From contig NZ_JAQMHX010000017.1 in NCBI RefSeq assembly GCF_028331445.1, positions 34,405 through 98,404 of the forward strand: DNA of 64,000 nt, in the 5' to 3' direction. The position numbers were made by a program, and so were the translations under genes. Shown here piece after piece: positions 15,817 to 23,126 of this stretch. This DNA comes from Candidatus Phyllobacterium onerii (lineage in GTDB: Bacteria; Pseudomonadota; Alphaproteobacteria; Rhizobiales; Rhizobiaceae). A model generated the notes under the pieces. It was not told the origin of the DNA and ran no database searches. It saw only the letters and a program-made list of their open reading frames with translations. Each line of letters opens with the position of its first letter. The stretch's first letter is position 1.

Positions 15817-17055
15817 ATGCACCAGGATCCATTAGGCGGCGGCACCGGCACCCACTGGCACGAACCCGCTGGCACCAAGAAAGCCGGCTTCGGTGAGTTC
15901 AAGAAGCAGCCGACCCCCTATGACCAGTTCATGGTGGAGGAAGACATTCCTGTCTTTCGCGACCTCGGCGTTTCGAGTGTCAAAAACCTTCCCTTGAAAC
16001 CGTGGAAGCGTACCGGCGGGCGCGGCACTTATATCCAGCTGCTTGGAACAGAAACCAAATGGGGTTGCCATCTGGTGGAGGTGCCAGCGGCCGGGGCGCT
16101 TCATCCGGAAAAGCATATGTATGAGGAAATATACATCGTCGTCGAAGGACGCGGCTCCACCGAGGTGTGGCTTGAGGGCGAAGGTCGCAAGCACGTCTTC
16201 GAATGGCAGGAAGGGTCGATGTTCTCGATTCCCATGAACGCCATGCATCGTATCGTCAACGCAACCAATAGTCCGGCACTTCTGCTTGGCGGCACGACGG
16301 CGCCGAATGTCCTCAACCAGATCCAGAATGCCGATGCGGTCTTCAATAACCCATATGTCTTCCGCGACCGCTTTTCCGGAGCCGACGACTTTTACAAGTA
16401 TCGCGAGGAAATCGAGCCGGACCCCGTTCGCGGGCTCGCCATGCGGCGGACCAACTTCATGCCCGACGCTGTCAATTGCGAACTGCCGCTCGACAACAGA
16501 CGTTCGCCAGGCTACCGCCGCGTTGAACCATTCATGACCAACAACACCTTCTACTACTGGATCGGCCAGCATGAGAATGGCCGCTATTCCAAAGCGCACG
16601 CGCATACGTCGGCGGCAATTCTGATCTGCCTGAAAGGCGAAGGCTACACCTATACCTGGCCCGAAGAATACGGCGTCAATCCCTGGAAGGATGGCCATGC
16701 CGACAAGATCAAGCGCCTTGATTACGGTCCTTTCGGAATGGTGTCTGCCGCCCCGGGCGGCGCGCGCTGGTATCATCAGCACTTCAGCGTTTCCAAGGAA
16801 CCTTTCCGCCTGATGGCCTGGTTCGGTCCGCATAATCCTGGCCGCGATCCCGGCGCTCCTGGTGAAAAGCACACAGACTATACCGCCATCGACGTCAATG
16901 AAGGCGGCACGGCTATCCCCTACTGGATGGAAGACCCCTATATCCGCACGGAATATGAGGAGAAGCTGAACCGCAATGGCGTCGAAATCCGTATGAAGCC
17001 GGAGTGGTACGTCAAGCCGGATGACACCACGAAAAAAATGTCCACCGTCGTCTGA
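15817..17055 (+). CDS. Double-cupin protein (possible ring-cleavage dioxygenase or accessory protein)
   Basis: The 412-residue protein has two cupin domains. The first carries metal-ligand-like residues in HPEKHMYEEIYIVVEG and the second in SKAHAHTSAAILICLKGEGY. Two-domain cupins of this size include gentisate and hydroxynaphthoate dioxygenases, so this could be the missing ring-opening enzyme of the island, but I do not recognise a characterised relative. AGGAGG lies 5 bases before the ATG at 15817; an in-frame ATG at 15796 is upstream of that site. The EutA-like gene begins 12 bases after its stop, so the two are coupled and probably act together. Non-catalytic roles cannot be excluded. Confidence 0.75.
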   Translation: MHQDPLGGGTGTHWHEPAGTKKAGFGEFKKQPTPYDQFMVEEDIPVFRDLGVSSVKNLPLKPWKRTGGRGTYIQLLGTETKWGCHLVEVPAAGALHPEKHMYEEIYIVVEGRGSTEVWLEGEGRKHVFEWQEGSMFSIPMNAMHRIVNATNSPALLLGGTTAPNVLNQIQNADAVFNNPYVFRDRFSGADDFYKYREEIEPDPVRGLAMRRTNFMPDAVNCELPLDNRRSPGYRRVEPFMTNNTFYYWIGQHENGRYSKAHAHTSAAILICLKGEGYTYTWPEEYGVNPWKDGHADKIKRLDYGPFGMVSAAPGGARWYHQHFSVSKEPFRLMAWFGPHNPGRDPGAPGEKHTDYTAIDVNEGGTAIPYWMEDPYIRTEYEEKLNRNGVEIRMKPEWYVKPDDTTKKMSTVV

Positions 17056-17067
17056 CCAGCTAATTCA

Positions 17068-18588
17068 ATGTCAGAGGAACCAGAGGAAGGCGGCCGGATA
17101 TTCTTTTCCAATATCGGCCGCAGTATGGAACTCGAGGATGAGATACAGTTGACCAGTGTCGGTATCGACATTGGATCATCGACGTCTCACCTCGCCTTCT
17201 CCCGTATCGTGCTGGAACGGCTCGATACGCGCTACATGGTTGTAGAACGGACGCTGCTGCACCAATCCGATGTCTTGCTCACGCCCTATCGCAGCGATGA
17301 TGCTATCGACGCGGAGACACTCGCCTCGTTCTTCGAGGCGCAGTATGAAGCCGCTGGCCTGAAACCCGAGGACATCGACACCGGTGCGCTCATCCTCACC
17401 GGCGTTGCCGTGAGGCGCAGCAACGCGCGCGCCATCGGCGAGATCTTTTCGGCGCAGACCGGCAAATTTGTGGTGGTCAGCGCGGGAGATGGTCTGGAAA
17501 CCACTTTGGCTGCGTTCGGGTCCGGCGCGGTCGCTCTTTCCGGCAGAACGCGCCAGCGCGTGCTCAACGTCGATATCGGTGGAGGCACGTCAAAACTAGC
17601 GCTGTGCGAGAACGGCGCCATTCGCCATATCAGCGCCATCGACATCGGCGCGCGCGTCGTCGCATTCGATACTGACCGGCGGGTCACGCGGTTGGAAGAA
17701 GCCGGCAAATATTTTGCGAAACAAGCAGGTGTGGCGTTGACGCCCGGCGCGGTTCTCACGCCCGGTGATGCCGAAAAACTTGCCGCGTCCATGGTCGACC
17801 ACCTGTTCGAGGCTATGAAGGGTGGCGCAATGAGCGGCGAAACCGCTGGTCTCCATCGGCTGCCGGCCCTTCCCGAGGGACCGCCACCGGACATTGTCAC
17901 GATTTCCGGCGGCGTTTCGGAATTTCTCTATTCTGACAGCAATGCAGAGTTCAGCGATCTCGGCCCCTTGCTGGCCCAACAATTGCGCAAGCGGCTCGAC
18001 GACTGGAGGCCGCGCCTTGAACGTCCCGAACAGGGCATCAGGGCGACTGTCGTCGGCGCCTCGCAATATACCATACAGGTCAGCGGCAGTACGATCTTCG
18101 TCAGGCCCCTCGATGCCCTGCCTGTTCGTAATGTTCCCGTCATAAAGCCCGCATTCGCATTCGATGATGACATCGACGCCGAACGTATTGGTGCAATGGT
18201 GAAGGAAGCACTGGTACGGCTCGATTTGACCCACGGCGACAGCCCCGTGGCCATTTGTTACGAATGGCAGGGCTCGGCGAGCTACCGGCGCCTCGATGAT
18301 TTCTGCAGGGGGGTACGAGAGGGCTTGTCACAGATCCTTGCCAAAGGCCAACCCCTGATCCTCGTCGGTGACAGCGATGTCGGAGGATTGGTCGGGATGC
18401 ATTTCGTCAGTGCGGACGGCGTCAATTCGATCATCTCGATCGACGGCATCAAACTTGACGAGTTCGATTTCATCGATATTGGAGCCATGCTCGAAACGTC
18501 CGGCGCTGTGCCCGTCGTCATAAAGTCACTGGTATTTCCCAATATGGGCCTTGGCCAGAAGGGTCTCGAACCAGTCGAACCGGCGTGA
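17068..18588 (+). CDS. EutA-like ATPase (ethanolamine ammonia-lyase reactivase family), orphan
   Basis: The 506-residue protein matches the EutA family. An actin-like phosphate-binding motif near the N-terminus is TSVGIDIGSSTSHLAFS, then LILTGVAVRRSNARAIG, and NVDIGGGTSKLALCENG is the second phosphate-binding element. EutA normally reactivates B12-dependent ethanolamine ammonia-lyase using ATP. No eutB or eutC is present in this window. It lies 12 bases after the double-cupin gene and converges with the nickel transporter (stops 8 bases apart). A role as a reactivase or chaperone for a different metal- or cofactor-dependent enzyme, perhaps the cupin, is plausible but unproven. Confidence 0.82.
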   Translation: MSEEPEEGGRIFFSNIGRSMELEDEIQLTSVGIDIGSSTSHLAFSRIVLERLDTRYMVVERTLLHQSDVLLTPYRSDDAIDAETLASFFEAQYEAAGLKPEDIDTGALILTGVAVRRSNARAIGEIFSAQTGKFVVVSAGDGLETTLAAFGSGAVALSGRTRQRVLNVDIGGGTSKLALCENGAIRHISAIDIGARVVAFDTDRRVTRLEEAGKYFAKQAGVALTPGAVLTPGDAEKLAASMVDHLFEAMKGGAMSGETAGLHRLPALPEGPPPDIVTISGGVSEFLYSDSNAEFSDLGPLLAQQLRKRLDDWRPRLERPEQGIRATVVGASQYTIQVSGSTIFVRPLDALPVRNVPVIKPAFAFDDDIDAERIGAMVKEALVRLDLTHGDSPVAICYEWQGSASYRRLDDFCRGVREGLSQILAKGQPLILVGDSDVGGLVGMHFVSADGVNSIISIDGIKLDEFDFIDIGAMLETSGAVPVVIKSLVFPNMGLGQKGLEPVEPA

Positions 18589-18596
18589 GAAAGGCC

Positions 18597-19649
18597 CTAC
18601 GCCGATACTTCGACGTGGAGGTTGTCATAGCCTTTGGCACGATAGACGATAACGGAAACGATCCAGCTCAGGACGAATATCCCGACGACTGCATAGCCGA
18701 AATTGGCCAGATTGTCGTTCAGCCCTCCAACGAACTGCCAGAATGATCCTTCGAGACCGAGCTTGTCGCTGATCAGACCCAGCGCTTCCACCCCGCCGAT
18801 AAAGACAGCGACGATGACGGACGCTCCTGTGATTGTCAGATTGTACCACAGCTTGCGCATGGGATTGATCGACGCCCAGCCATAGGCACCGGTCATCAGG
18901 ACGCTGTCTGTCGTGTCCATGAGCGACATGCCCGCTGTGAAGAGCGCAGGAAACACGAGGATCGTCCAGAATGACATGCCCTGCGTCGCTTGCGCTGCCG
19001 AAATTCCGAGCAGACCGATTTCCGTTGCAGTGTCGAATCCCAACCCGAACAGGAAGCCGATCGGATACATATGCCAGGACCGCGATACCACCCGGAAAAT
19101 CGGACGGAAGATGCGAGCGATAAGCCCTCTTCCCGACAGCAGTGCGTCGAGGTCCTCGTCGACAATTTTTTCGCCGCGCCGCGCGCGGCTGAAGGCTGAC
19201 CAGATACCCCGCAGGATAAAAAGATTGGCCAGGCCGATAATGAGGAGGAACACGGCCGACACGGATGTGCCGATGACACCGCCAACATCATGGAACGATT
19301 CAAGATTGCTCTGCATCGCAGCGGCCGTCGCGGCGATGATCAGGGAGGCGATGACGACGATGCTTGAGTGCCCCAGCGAAAAGAAGAAGCCGACCGAATA
19401 TGGCGTCTTGCCCTCCTGCATCAACTTGCGGACGACATTATCGATCGCCGCGATATGATCGGCGTCGAAAGCATGGCGCAGACCGAACATGTAGGCGAGA
19501 AGAGCAGTCCCCAGCAATGAAGGCCGATCGGAAAAGGCAATCCAGGCCCAGCCCCAAGCACCGACATTGGCCGCAATCAGGACGACATAGGTCACGATGA
19601 TCTTGATCTTCAGGCGCGCCGGCTGATCGTCGAAAGGATTGGGGATCAT
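18597..19649 (-). CDS. Nickel/cobalt permease, NiCoT family
   Basis: The 350-residue membrane protein carries the NiCoT signature RHAFDADHIAAIDN in an early transmembrane segment, then FFSLGHSSIVV, GLGFDTATEIGLLG and GMSLMDTTDS, the four conserved motifs of NicT/HoxN/NixA permeases. These import Ni2+ or Co2+ across the inner membrane with high affinity. GGAGG precedes the ATG at 19649; an upstream in-frame start at 19694 lies before that site. It is divergent from nikR, and a NikR-box-like sequence lies between them. Nickel could serve a urease elsewhere, or a metal enzyme of this island. Confidence 0.93.
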   Translation of the reverse strand: MIPNPFDDQPARLKIKIIVTYVVLIAANVGAWGWAWIAFSDRPSLLGTALLAYMFGLRHAFDADHIAAIDNVVRKLMQEGKTPYSVGFFFSLGHSSIVVIASLIIAATAAAMQSNLESFHDVGGVIGTSVSAVFLLIIGLANLFILRGIWSAFSRARRGEKIVDEDLDALLSGRGLIARIFRPIFRVVSRSWHMYPIGFLFGLGFDTATEIGLLGISAAQATQGMSFWTILVFPALFTAGMSLMDTTDSVLMTGAYGWASINPMRKLWYNLTITGASVIVAVFIGGVEALGLISDKLGLEGSFWQFVGGLNDNLANFGYAVVGIFVLSWIVSVIVYRAKGYDNLHVEVSA

Positions 19650-19739
19650 GTAAGCCTCCTCCGCTGGCCAGGTATCGCGTGTGCTGGTAAACATGCGCAG
19701 AGGGCCGTTGTATCGGAAGCAACCATAGAAAATCGCAAA

Positions 19740-19767
19740 GTATGATGTCTACGCGAAAAAATCTTAC
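19740..19767. promoter_or_regulatory. NikR operator (NikR box)
   Basis: GTATGA (19740-19745), a 16-base spacer, and TCTTAC (19762-19767) match the Escherichia coli NikR consensus GTATGA-N16-TCATAC with one mismatch. It lies between the divergent nickel permease and nikR genes, so nickel-loaded NikR could repress both. Confidence 0.75.
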
Positions 19768-19797
19768 TCGCCCGTTTAAAAAAACTTGGAGCCGAAG

Positions 19798-20199
19798 ATG
19801 CAAAGAATAACGATTACCCTCGATGACGATCTGATGGAGGAACTCGACAGGGTGATCGCGGCAAAGGGCTACCAAAATCGCTCCGAGGCCATCCGCGACC
19901 TTGCCAGGGCCGGGATGAAGCTGACATCCATCGAAACCGGTGCAGCAACGCAGGTGATCGGTGTTCTGAGCTATGTCTTCGACCATGGGGCACGCGATCT
20001 TGCACGCCGGTTGACCAATACCTTCCATGATCATCATTCCCTTGCGGTATCGAGCATGCATGTCCATCTCGATCACGACAACTGCCTCGAAATCGCTGTT
20101 CTCAAAGGACCGCCGGACCAGGTCCAGCATTTCGCTGAACACGTCATTTCGGAGCGTGCGGTGAGGTACGGACATCTGCACGTGGTGCCGGCGGGATAG
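19798..20199 (+). CDS. nikR: Nickel-responsive regulator NikR
   Basis: The 133-residue protein has an N-terminal ribbon-helix-helix ([20 protein letters not shown], then [13 protein letters not shown]) and a C-terminal ACT-like metal-sensing domain. The domain carries histidines in [20 protein letters not shown], containing the H-x-H and Cys nickel ligands of NikR. It binds DNA as a nickel-loaded tetramer to repress nickel uptake. The ATG at 19798 has GGAG upstream; an in-frame TTG at 19786 would add four residues. A NikR box lies 31 bases upstream, consistent with autoregulation and with control of the divergent permease. Confidence 0.95.
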   Translation: MQRITITLDDDLMEELDRVIAAKGYQNRSEAIRDLARAGMKLTSIETGAATQVIGVLSYVFDHGARDLARRLTNTFHDHHSLAVSSMHVHLDHDNCLEIAVLKGPPDQVQHFAEHVISERAVRYGHLHVVPAG

Positions 20200-20304
20200 C
20201 CAAAAAAACCAGCTTTGACCTGGAACCACTACCAAGAGTTTCCCCAAGGTGGTGGATGCGCGCGCGCTCGTGTCAGGTTGACATCATCTTTCGCAATGCT
20301 AAGC

Positions 20305-20340
20305 TCCTCTTAAGAGGAACGTTGTTCTTTATAGCGGAAC
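20305..20340. promoter_or_regulatory. Composite operator: 14-bp palindrome plus GAAC-N3-GTTC-N9-GAAC
   Basis: TCCTCTTAAGAGGA (20305-20318) is a perfect palindrome. It overlaps GAAC (20317-20320), GTTC (20324-20327) and GAAC (20337-20340), which have exactly the spacing seen upstream of the gene at 2969. A further GTTC follows at 20345. The site ends 37 bases before the binding-protein gene, nearly the same distance as at 2969 (36). Confidence 0.5.
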
Positions 20341-20377
20341 GTGCGTTCGCAGCAATGCAGAAATCGGGAGTGAAACC

Positions 20378-21415
20378 ATGAAGAAGCTTTTGCTGGGAGC
20401 AGCGCTCGTTGCGTGCTTGTCGTTGAATGCGATGAGTGCGATGGCGGCGGAACTCACCAAGGTGAAAATCGGTATCGTCAACGCCAGCAGCGATATCGCT
20501 TTCTTCATCGCCGACAAAAAAGGCTACTTCCGCGAAGAGGGTATCGAGGCGGAGTTCGTTCCCTTCGATTCCGGCGCGAAGATGGTTGCTCCGCTGGGAG
20601 CTGGCCAACTCGACGTTGCCGGCGGCTCGGTATCGGCAGGATTGTATAATGCCGTGGGACGCGGAATCGGAATCAAGGTGGTGGCCGACAAGGGTTCGAC
20701 GCCCCCAGGTTACGGCTATCAGCCACTTCTGGTCCGCAAGGACCTTGTGGAGAGCGGCAAGTACAAGTCGCTCGCCGATCTCAAGGGCATGAAGGTTGCG
20801 GGCAGTGCGACTGGCAGCGCATCGACATCGACCATGAACGAGGCGTTGAAAAAGGCCGGACTGAAACCCAGCGATGTCGAGCGTGTATTCCTCTCATTTC
20901 CGCAGCACATCATCGCGCTTGAAAACAAGGCCGTTGATGCTGCTTTGACAACCGAGCCTTCTGCAACAGAAGCTGTGCGCCGTGGTGTTGCCGTTCGTAT
21001 CATGGGCGATGACGAGATTTACCCCAATCATCAGCTCGCGGTCGTTCTTTACTCGGCAGAGTTTATCGGGGAACAGCCCGACGCCGCAAAAGCATTCATG
21101 CGCGCCTATATCCACGCGCTTCGCGACTACAATGACGCGCTTGCCAACGGCAAGCTGGCGGGCCCGGCCGCAGACGAAGTGATCTCGATACTGACCGAAT
21201 ATACACCGATCAAAGATGCTTCCGTCTATCGCGCCATTGTCCCGCAAGGCATTGATCCGGACGGCAAACTCAACACCGCCAGCCTTGAAAATGATCTCAA
21301 ATACTTCCAGAGCGAAGGTCTCGTACCGGCAAGCGCAACTGTCGCCCAAATCCTCGACGCCTCGTTCGCCGATGCAGCAGTCAAGGAACTGGGCCCGTAT
21401 CAACAAAAAAAATAG
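20378..21415 (+). CDS. Periplasmic substrate-binding protein, NitT/TauT (SsuA/ThiY-like) type, orphan
   Basis: The 345-residue protein has a signal peptide (MKKLLLGAALVACLSLNAMS, cleaved after AMAA). A type II binding fold follows, typical of NitT/TauT proteins: VKIGIVNASSDIAFFIADKKGYF, a GAGQLDVAGGSVSAGLY segment and VAGSATGSASTSTMNEALKK. Such proteins bind aromatic acids, sulfonates, nitrate or pyrimidines for an ABC importer. No permease or ATPase gene accompanies it here, so it must work with a transporter elsewhere or has another sensing role. A class II aldolase gene follows 42 bases later, and the upstream site matches that of the catabolic operon at 2969. This suggests that its ligand is the island's substrate. 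Confidence 0.85.
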   Translation: MKKLLLGAALVACLSLNAMSAMAAELTKVKIGIVNASSDIAFFIADKKGYFREEGIEAEFVPFDSGAKMVAPLGAGQLDVAGGSVSAGLYNAVGRGIGIKVVADKGSTPPGYGYQPLLVRKDLVESGKYKSLADLKGMKVAGSATGSASTSTMNEALKKAGLKPSDVERVFLSFPQHIIALENKAVDAALTTEPSATEAVRRGVAVRIMGDDEIYPNHQLAVVLYSAEFIGEQPDAAKAFMRAYIHALRDYNDALANGKLAGPAADEVISILTEYTPIKDASVYRAIVPQGIDPDGKLNTASLENDLKYFQSEGLVPASATVAQILDASFADAAVKELGPYQQKK

Positions 21416-21457
21416 CCCGGGTATCTCGGACGCAATCCGGCATGGAACTGGCAAGAC

Positions 21458-22141
21458 ATGGATAGCTATACTCAACAGAAGCGCATGCTGGTCGATGCGA
21501 TCCTCATGCTCGAACGCGCGGGAATCATAGATTTCAACGGCCATGCCAGTTGGCGTGTTCCTGGCGAAGATCGAATGCTGATCAATTCCGGAGCATCGGT
21601 CCGCTCGGCACTCACTATCGACGATATCGTCATGACCGATTTCGACGGCAAGCCGGTCAATGGCGGTGCCGTCCCGCCGATGGAGTTTCATATACACTCG
21701 GAGATATATCGTCGCCGCGCGGATGTGGGTTCGGTCATCCACGCTCACCCGCTGTGGTCAACGCTCTTCAGTATGACGGGTAATTCCGTTGAACCGGTGA
21801 TCATGCAGGCCGCTGTGATCGGCGAGATCATGCAGTTTGGCGAGATAGCATCGATCAACACCAAGAAACTCGGTGAAGCGCTTGCCACGACGCTTGGTGC
21901 GCATCGCATCGCAATGTTGAAATCGCATGGATCGGTGATCGCTGCGGCCAGCATTCTCGAAGCATTCGTCCTCGCAGTGTACCTCGAGGAAAATGCGCAA
22001 AGGCAGTATTTGGCCAAGAGCCTTGGCGCACCAACGGTTCTGACACCCGAGCAGATCGCCAGGATCGCAGGCAATCTCTGGAAGCCCAACCTTTTGCAAA
22101 AGGTCTGGGACTATCACGCGGGTAAATTGCGTCCTGTCTAA
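21458..22141 (+). CDS. Class II aldolase/adducin-family protein (second copy)
   Basis: The 227-residue protein shows the class II aldolase/adducin fold: IDFNGHASWRVPGEDRML, the catalytic region MEFHIHSEIYRRR, metal ligands in VIHAHPLWSTLF and a third ligand in MLKSHGSVIAAA. It likely performs metal-dependent aldol cleavage or decarboxylation of a hydroxy-acid or dihydroxyaromatic acid. It follows the orphan binding protein by 42 bases and is probably co-transcribed. It differs clearly in sequence from the family member at 14876, so the two are not a recent duplication. A fuculose-phosphate-aldolase-like sugar role is possible, but the setting favours aromatic catabolism. Confidence 0.82.
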   Translation: MDSYTQQKRMLVDAILMLERAGIIDFNGHASWRVPGEDRMLINSGASVRSALTIDDIVMTDFDGKPVNGGAVPPMEFHIHSEIYRRRADVGSVIHAHPLWSTLFSMTGNSVEPVIMQAAVIGEIMQFGEIASINTKKLGEALATTLGAHRIAMLKSHGSVIAAASILEAFVLAVYLEENAQRQYLAKSLGAPTVLTPEQIARIAGNLWKPNLLQKVWDYHAGKLRPV

Positions 22142-22142
22142 C

Positions 22143-22298
22143 CTATGGGCTGGGCTTCTCGAACATATCTTTAATGCTGGTGCCAAGCTTGCTGGTAGCG
22201 CCGATGATGGCAACTGCTATCAGAGCAACAATCAGTGCGTATTCAACGGCACTTGCGCCGGTTTCGTCCTTGAGGAAGCGCGCGAAGAGCTTTGTCAT
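22143..22298 (-). CDS. Flp/Fap-type pilin (51 residues)
   Basis: A leftward 51-codon gene encodes MTKLFARFLKDETGASAVEY followed by a hydrophobic stretch and a short tail (KLGTSIKDMFEKPSP). This is a class IVb Flp prepilin: basic leader, cleavage after Gly, mature Glu5-Tyr6, then a hydrophobic helix. The start has an AGGAGAGG-like site just upstream. A second pilin gene lies divergently at 22681. No tad/cpa assembly genes are in the window, so both depend on a secretion system elsewhere on the genome. The stop falls two bases from the stop of the convergent aldolase gene. Confidence 0.85.
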   Translation of the reverse strand: MTKLFARFLKDETGASAVEYALIVALIAVAIIGATSKLGTSIKDMFEKPSP

Positions 22299-22680
22299 TG
22301 TTCGCCTCTCCTTTCAAAGTCCCGTTGAATCGTCCTCCTCATTGAGTAATTTGGCAAAAGGGACTGTTGTTCGTGGTTAATTTTTACTTTCAACAGGCAG
22401 ATAAATTCGACTAAAACTTGCGTAAAATGAAGCTATTTCGACCCGGATAGAAGCGACCTTAAGATTTGCGAATATCTACGGACAGCAAGCGGCCAGATAT
22501 AGTTGGAATTGCAAGTACCTAATTATTTAACCGAATTTAATCAACTTCCGTAAAACTAATTTAAGCAACAAATTCAGTCACTTTTCGGTAACCATCTATG
22601 TTAGGGAAACTGAAATTGCTGGAAATCTATGTTGATGACGGTTCAACGAAACCATGCACAACAACAGGATAGGCAATCAA
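22299..22680. promoter_or_regulatory. A/T-rich divergent promoter region between two pilin genes
   Basis: This 382-base region has no gene and is clearly more A/T-rich than its surroundings. It holds the promoters of both pilin genes. A TTAA-N6-TTAA arrangement beginning TTAACC at 22527-22540 is close to, but not exactly, the CtrA box (TTAA-N7-TTAA), a regulator that controls pilin genes in related bacteria. The spacing mismatch makes this tentative. Confidence 0.35.
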
Positions 22681-22860
22681 ATGAACACTCTCTTCGCACG
22701 CTTCCTTAAAGACGAATCCGGCGCAACTGCCATCGAATATGGCCTGATTGCTGCCCTTATCTCCGTCGGTATCATTGCCGGTGCAGGCACGCTCGGCAAC
22801 GGCCTCAACAGCGTATTCAACAAGCTCGGCACCAAGATGAACGGTGTTGTAGTTAACTAA
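22681..22860 (+). CDS. Flp/Fap-type pilin (59 residues)
   Basis: The 59-residue prepilin starts MNTLFARFLKDESGATAIEY, with a basic leader, cleavage site after Gly, mature Glu5-Tyr6, a hydrophobic helix and a polar tail (NKLGTKMNGVVVN). It is the standard Flp pilin of Tad pili, used for adhesion and surface attachment. AGGATAGG precedes the ATG at 22681; an in-frame start at 22654 would add nine residues that break the usual short leader. It is divergent from the related pilin at 22143 and is followed by a strong hairpin. No pilus assembly genes accompany it. Confidence 0.92.
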   Translation: MNTLFARFLKDESGATAIEYGLIAALISVGIIAGAGTLGNGLNSVFNKLGTKMNGVVVN

Positions 22861-22866
22861 AATTAT

Positions 22867-22903
22867 TTGGTGGAGCTGCCCGATCACGGGCAGCTCCTAC
22901 CAA
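22867..22903 (+). terminator. Hairpin downstream of the pilin gene
   Basis: GGAGCTGCCCG-ATCA-CGGGCAGCTCC is a perfect 11-bp stem with a 4-base loop, extended by flanking TTGG/CCAA. It begins 12 bases after the pilin's last base. There is no T-run after it, so it may be a terminator of the mRNA-stabilising kind. High pilin expression fits such a structure. Confidence 0.6.
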
Positions 22904-23126
22904 ATACCACATCTTTGTAACCGGGTTTACCCGAGTTCGCCTTGTCCCGATCATCAATGTTCGCGGCAATCCAGAACATCGTTTGATCGAGTGACCAGAC
23001 TGGCAACCTTTTCTTGCCAAGCACCCTGTCCATACGACCTTTGGTGCGGGCAATCAGGCAACGAAGTCAGATACCTAATCTCTACCCGAACTAGTATGAA
23101 TATCGTAAAAATTTGGGGTAAGGGCG

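Noticed and set aside
15832..16872. Leftward frame opposite the double-cupin gene
   Set aside because: Shadow frame; the cupin motifs and ribosome-binding site are on the other strand.
22527..22540. CtrA binding site upstream of the pilin gene
   Set aside because: The two TTAA half-sites are six bases apart, not seven, so it does not meet the consensus. Mentioned only as a possibility in the intergenic entry.
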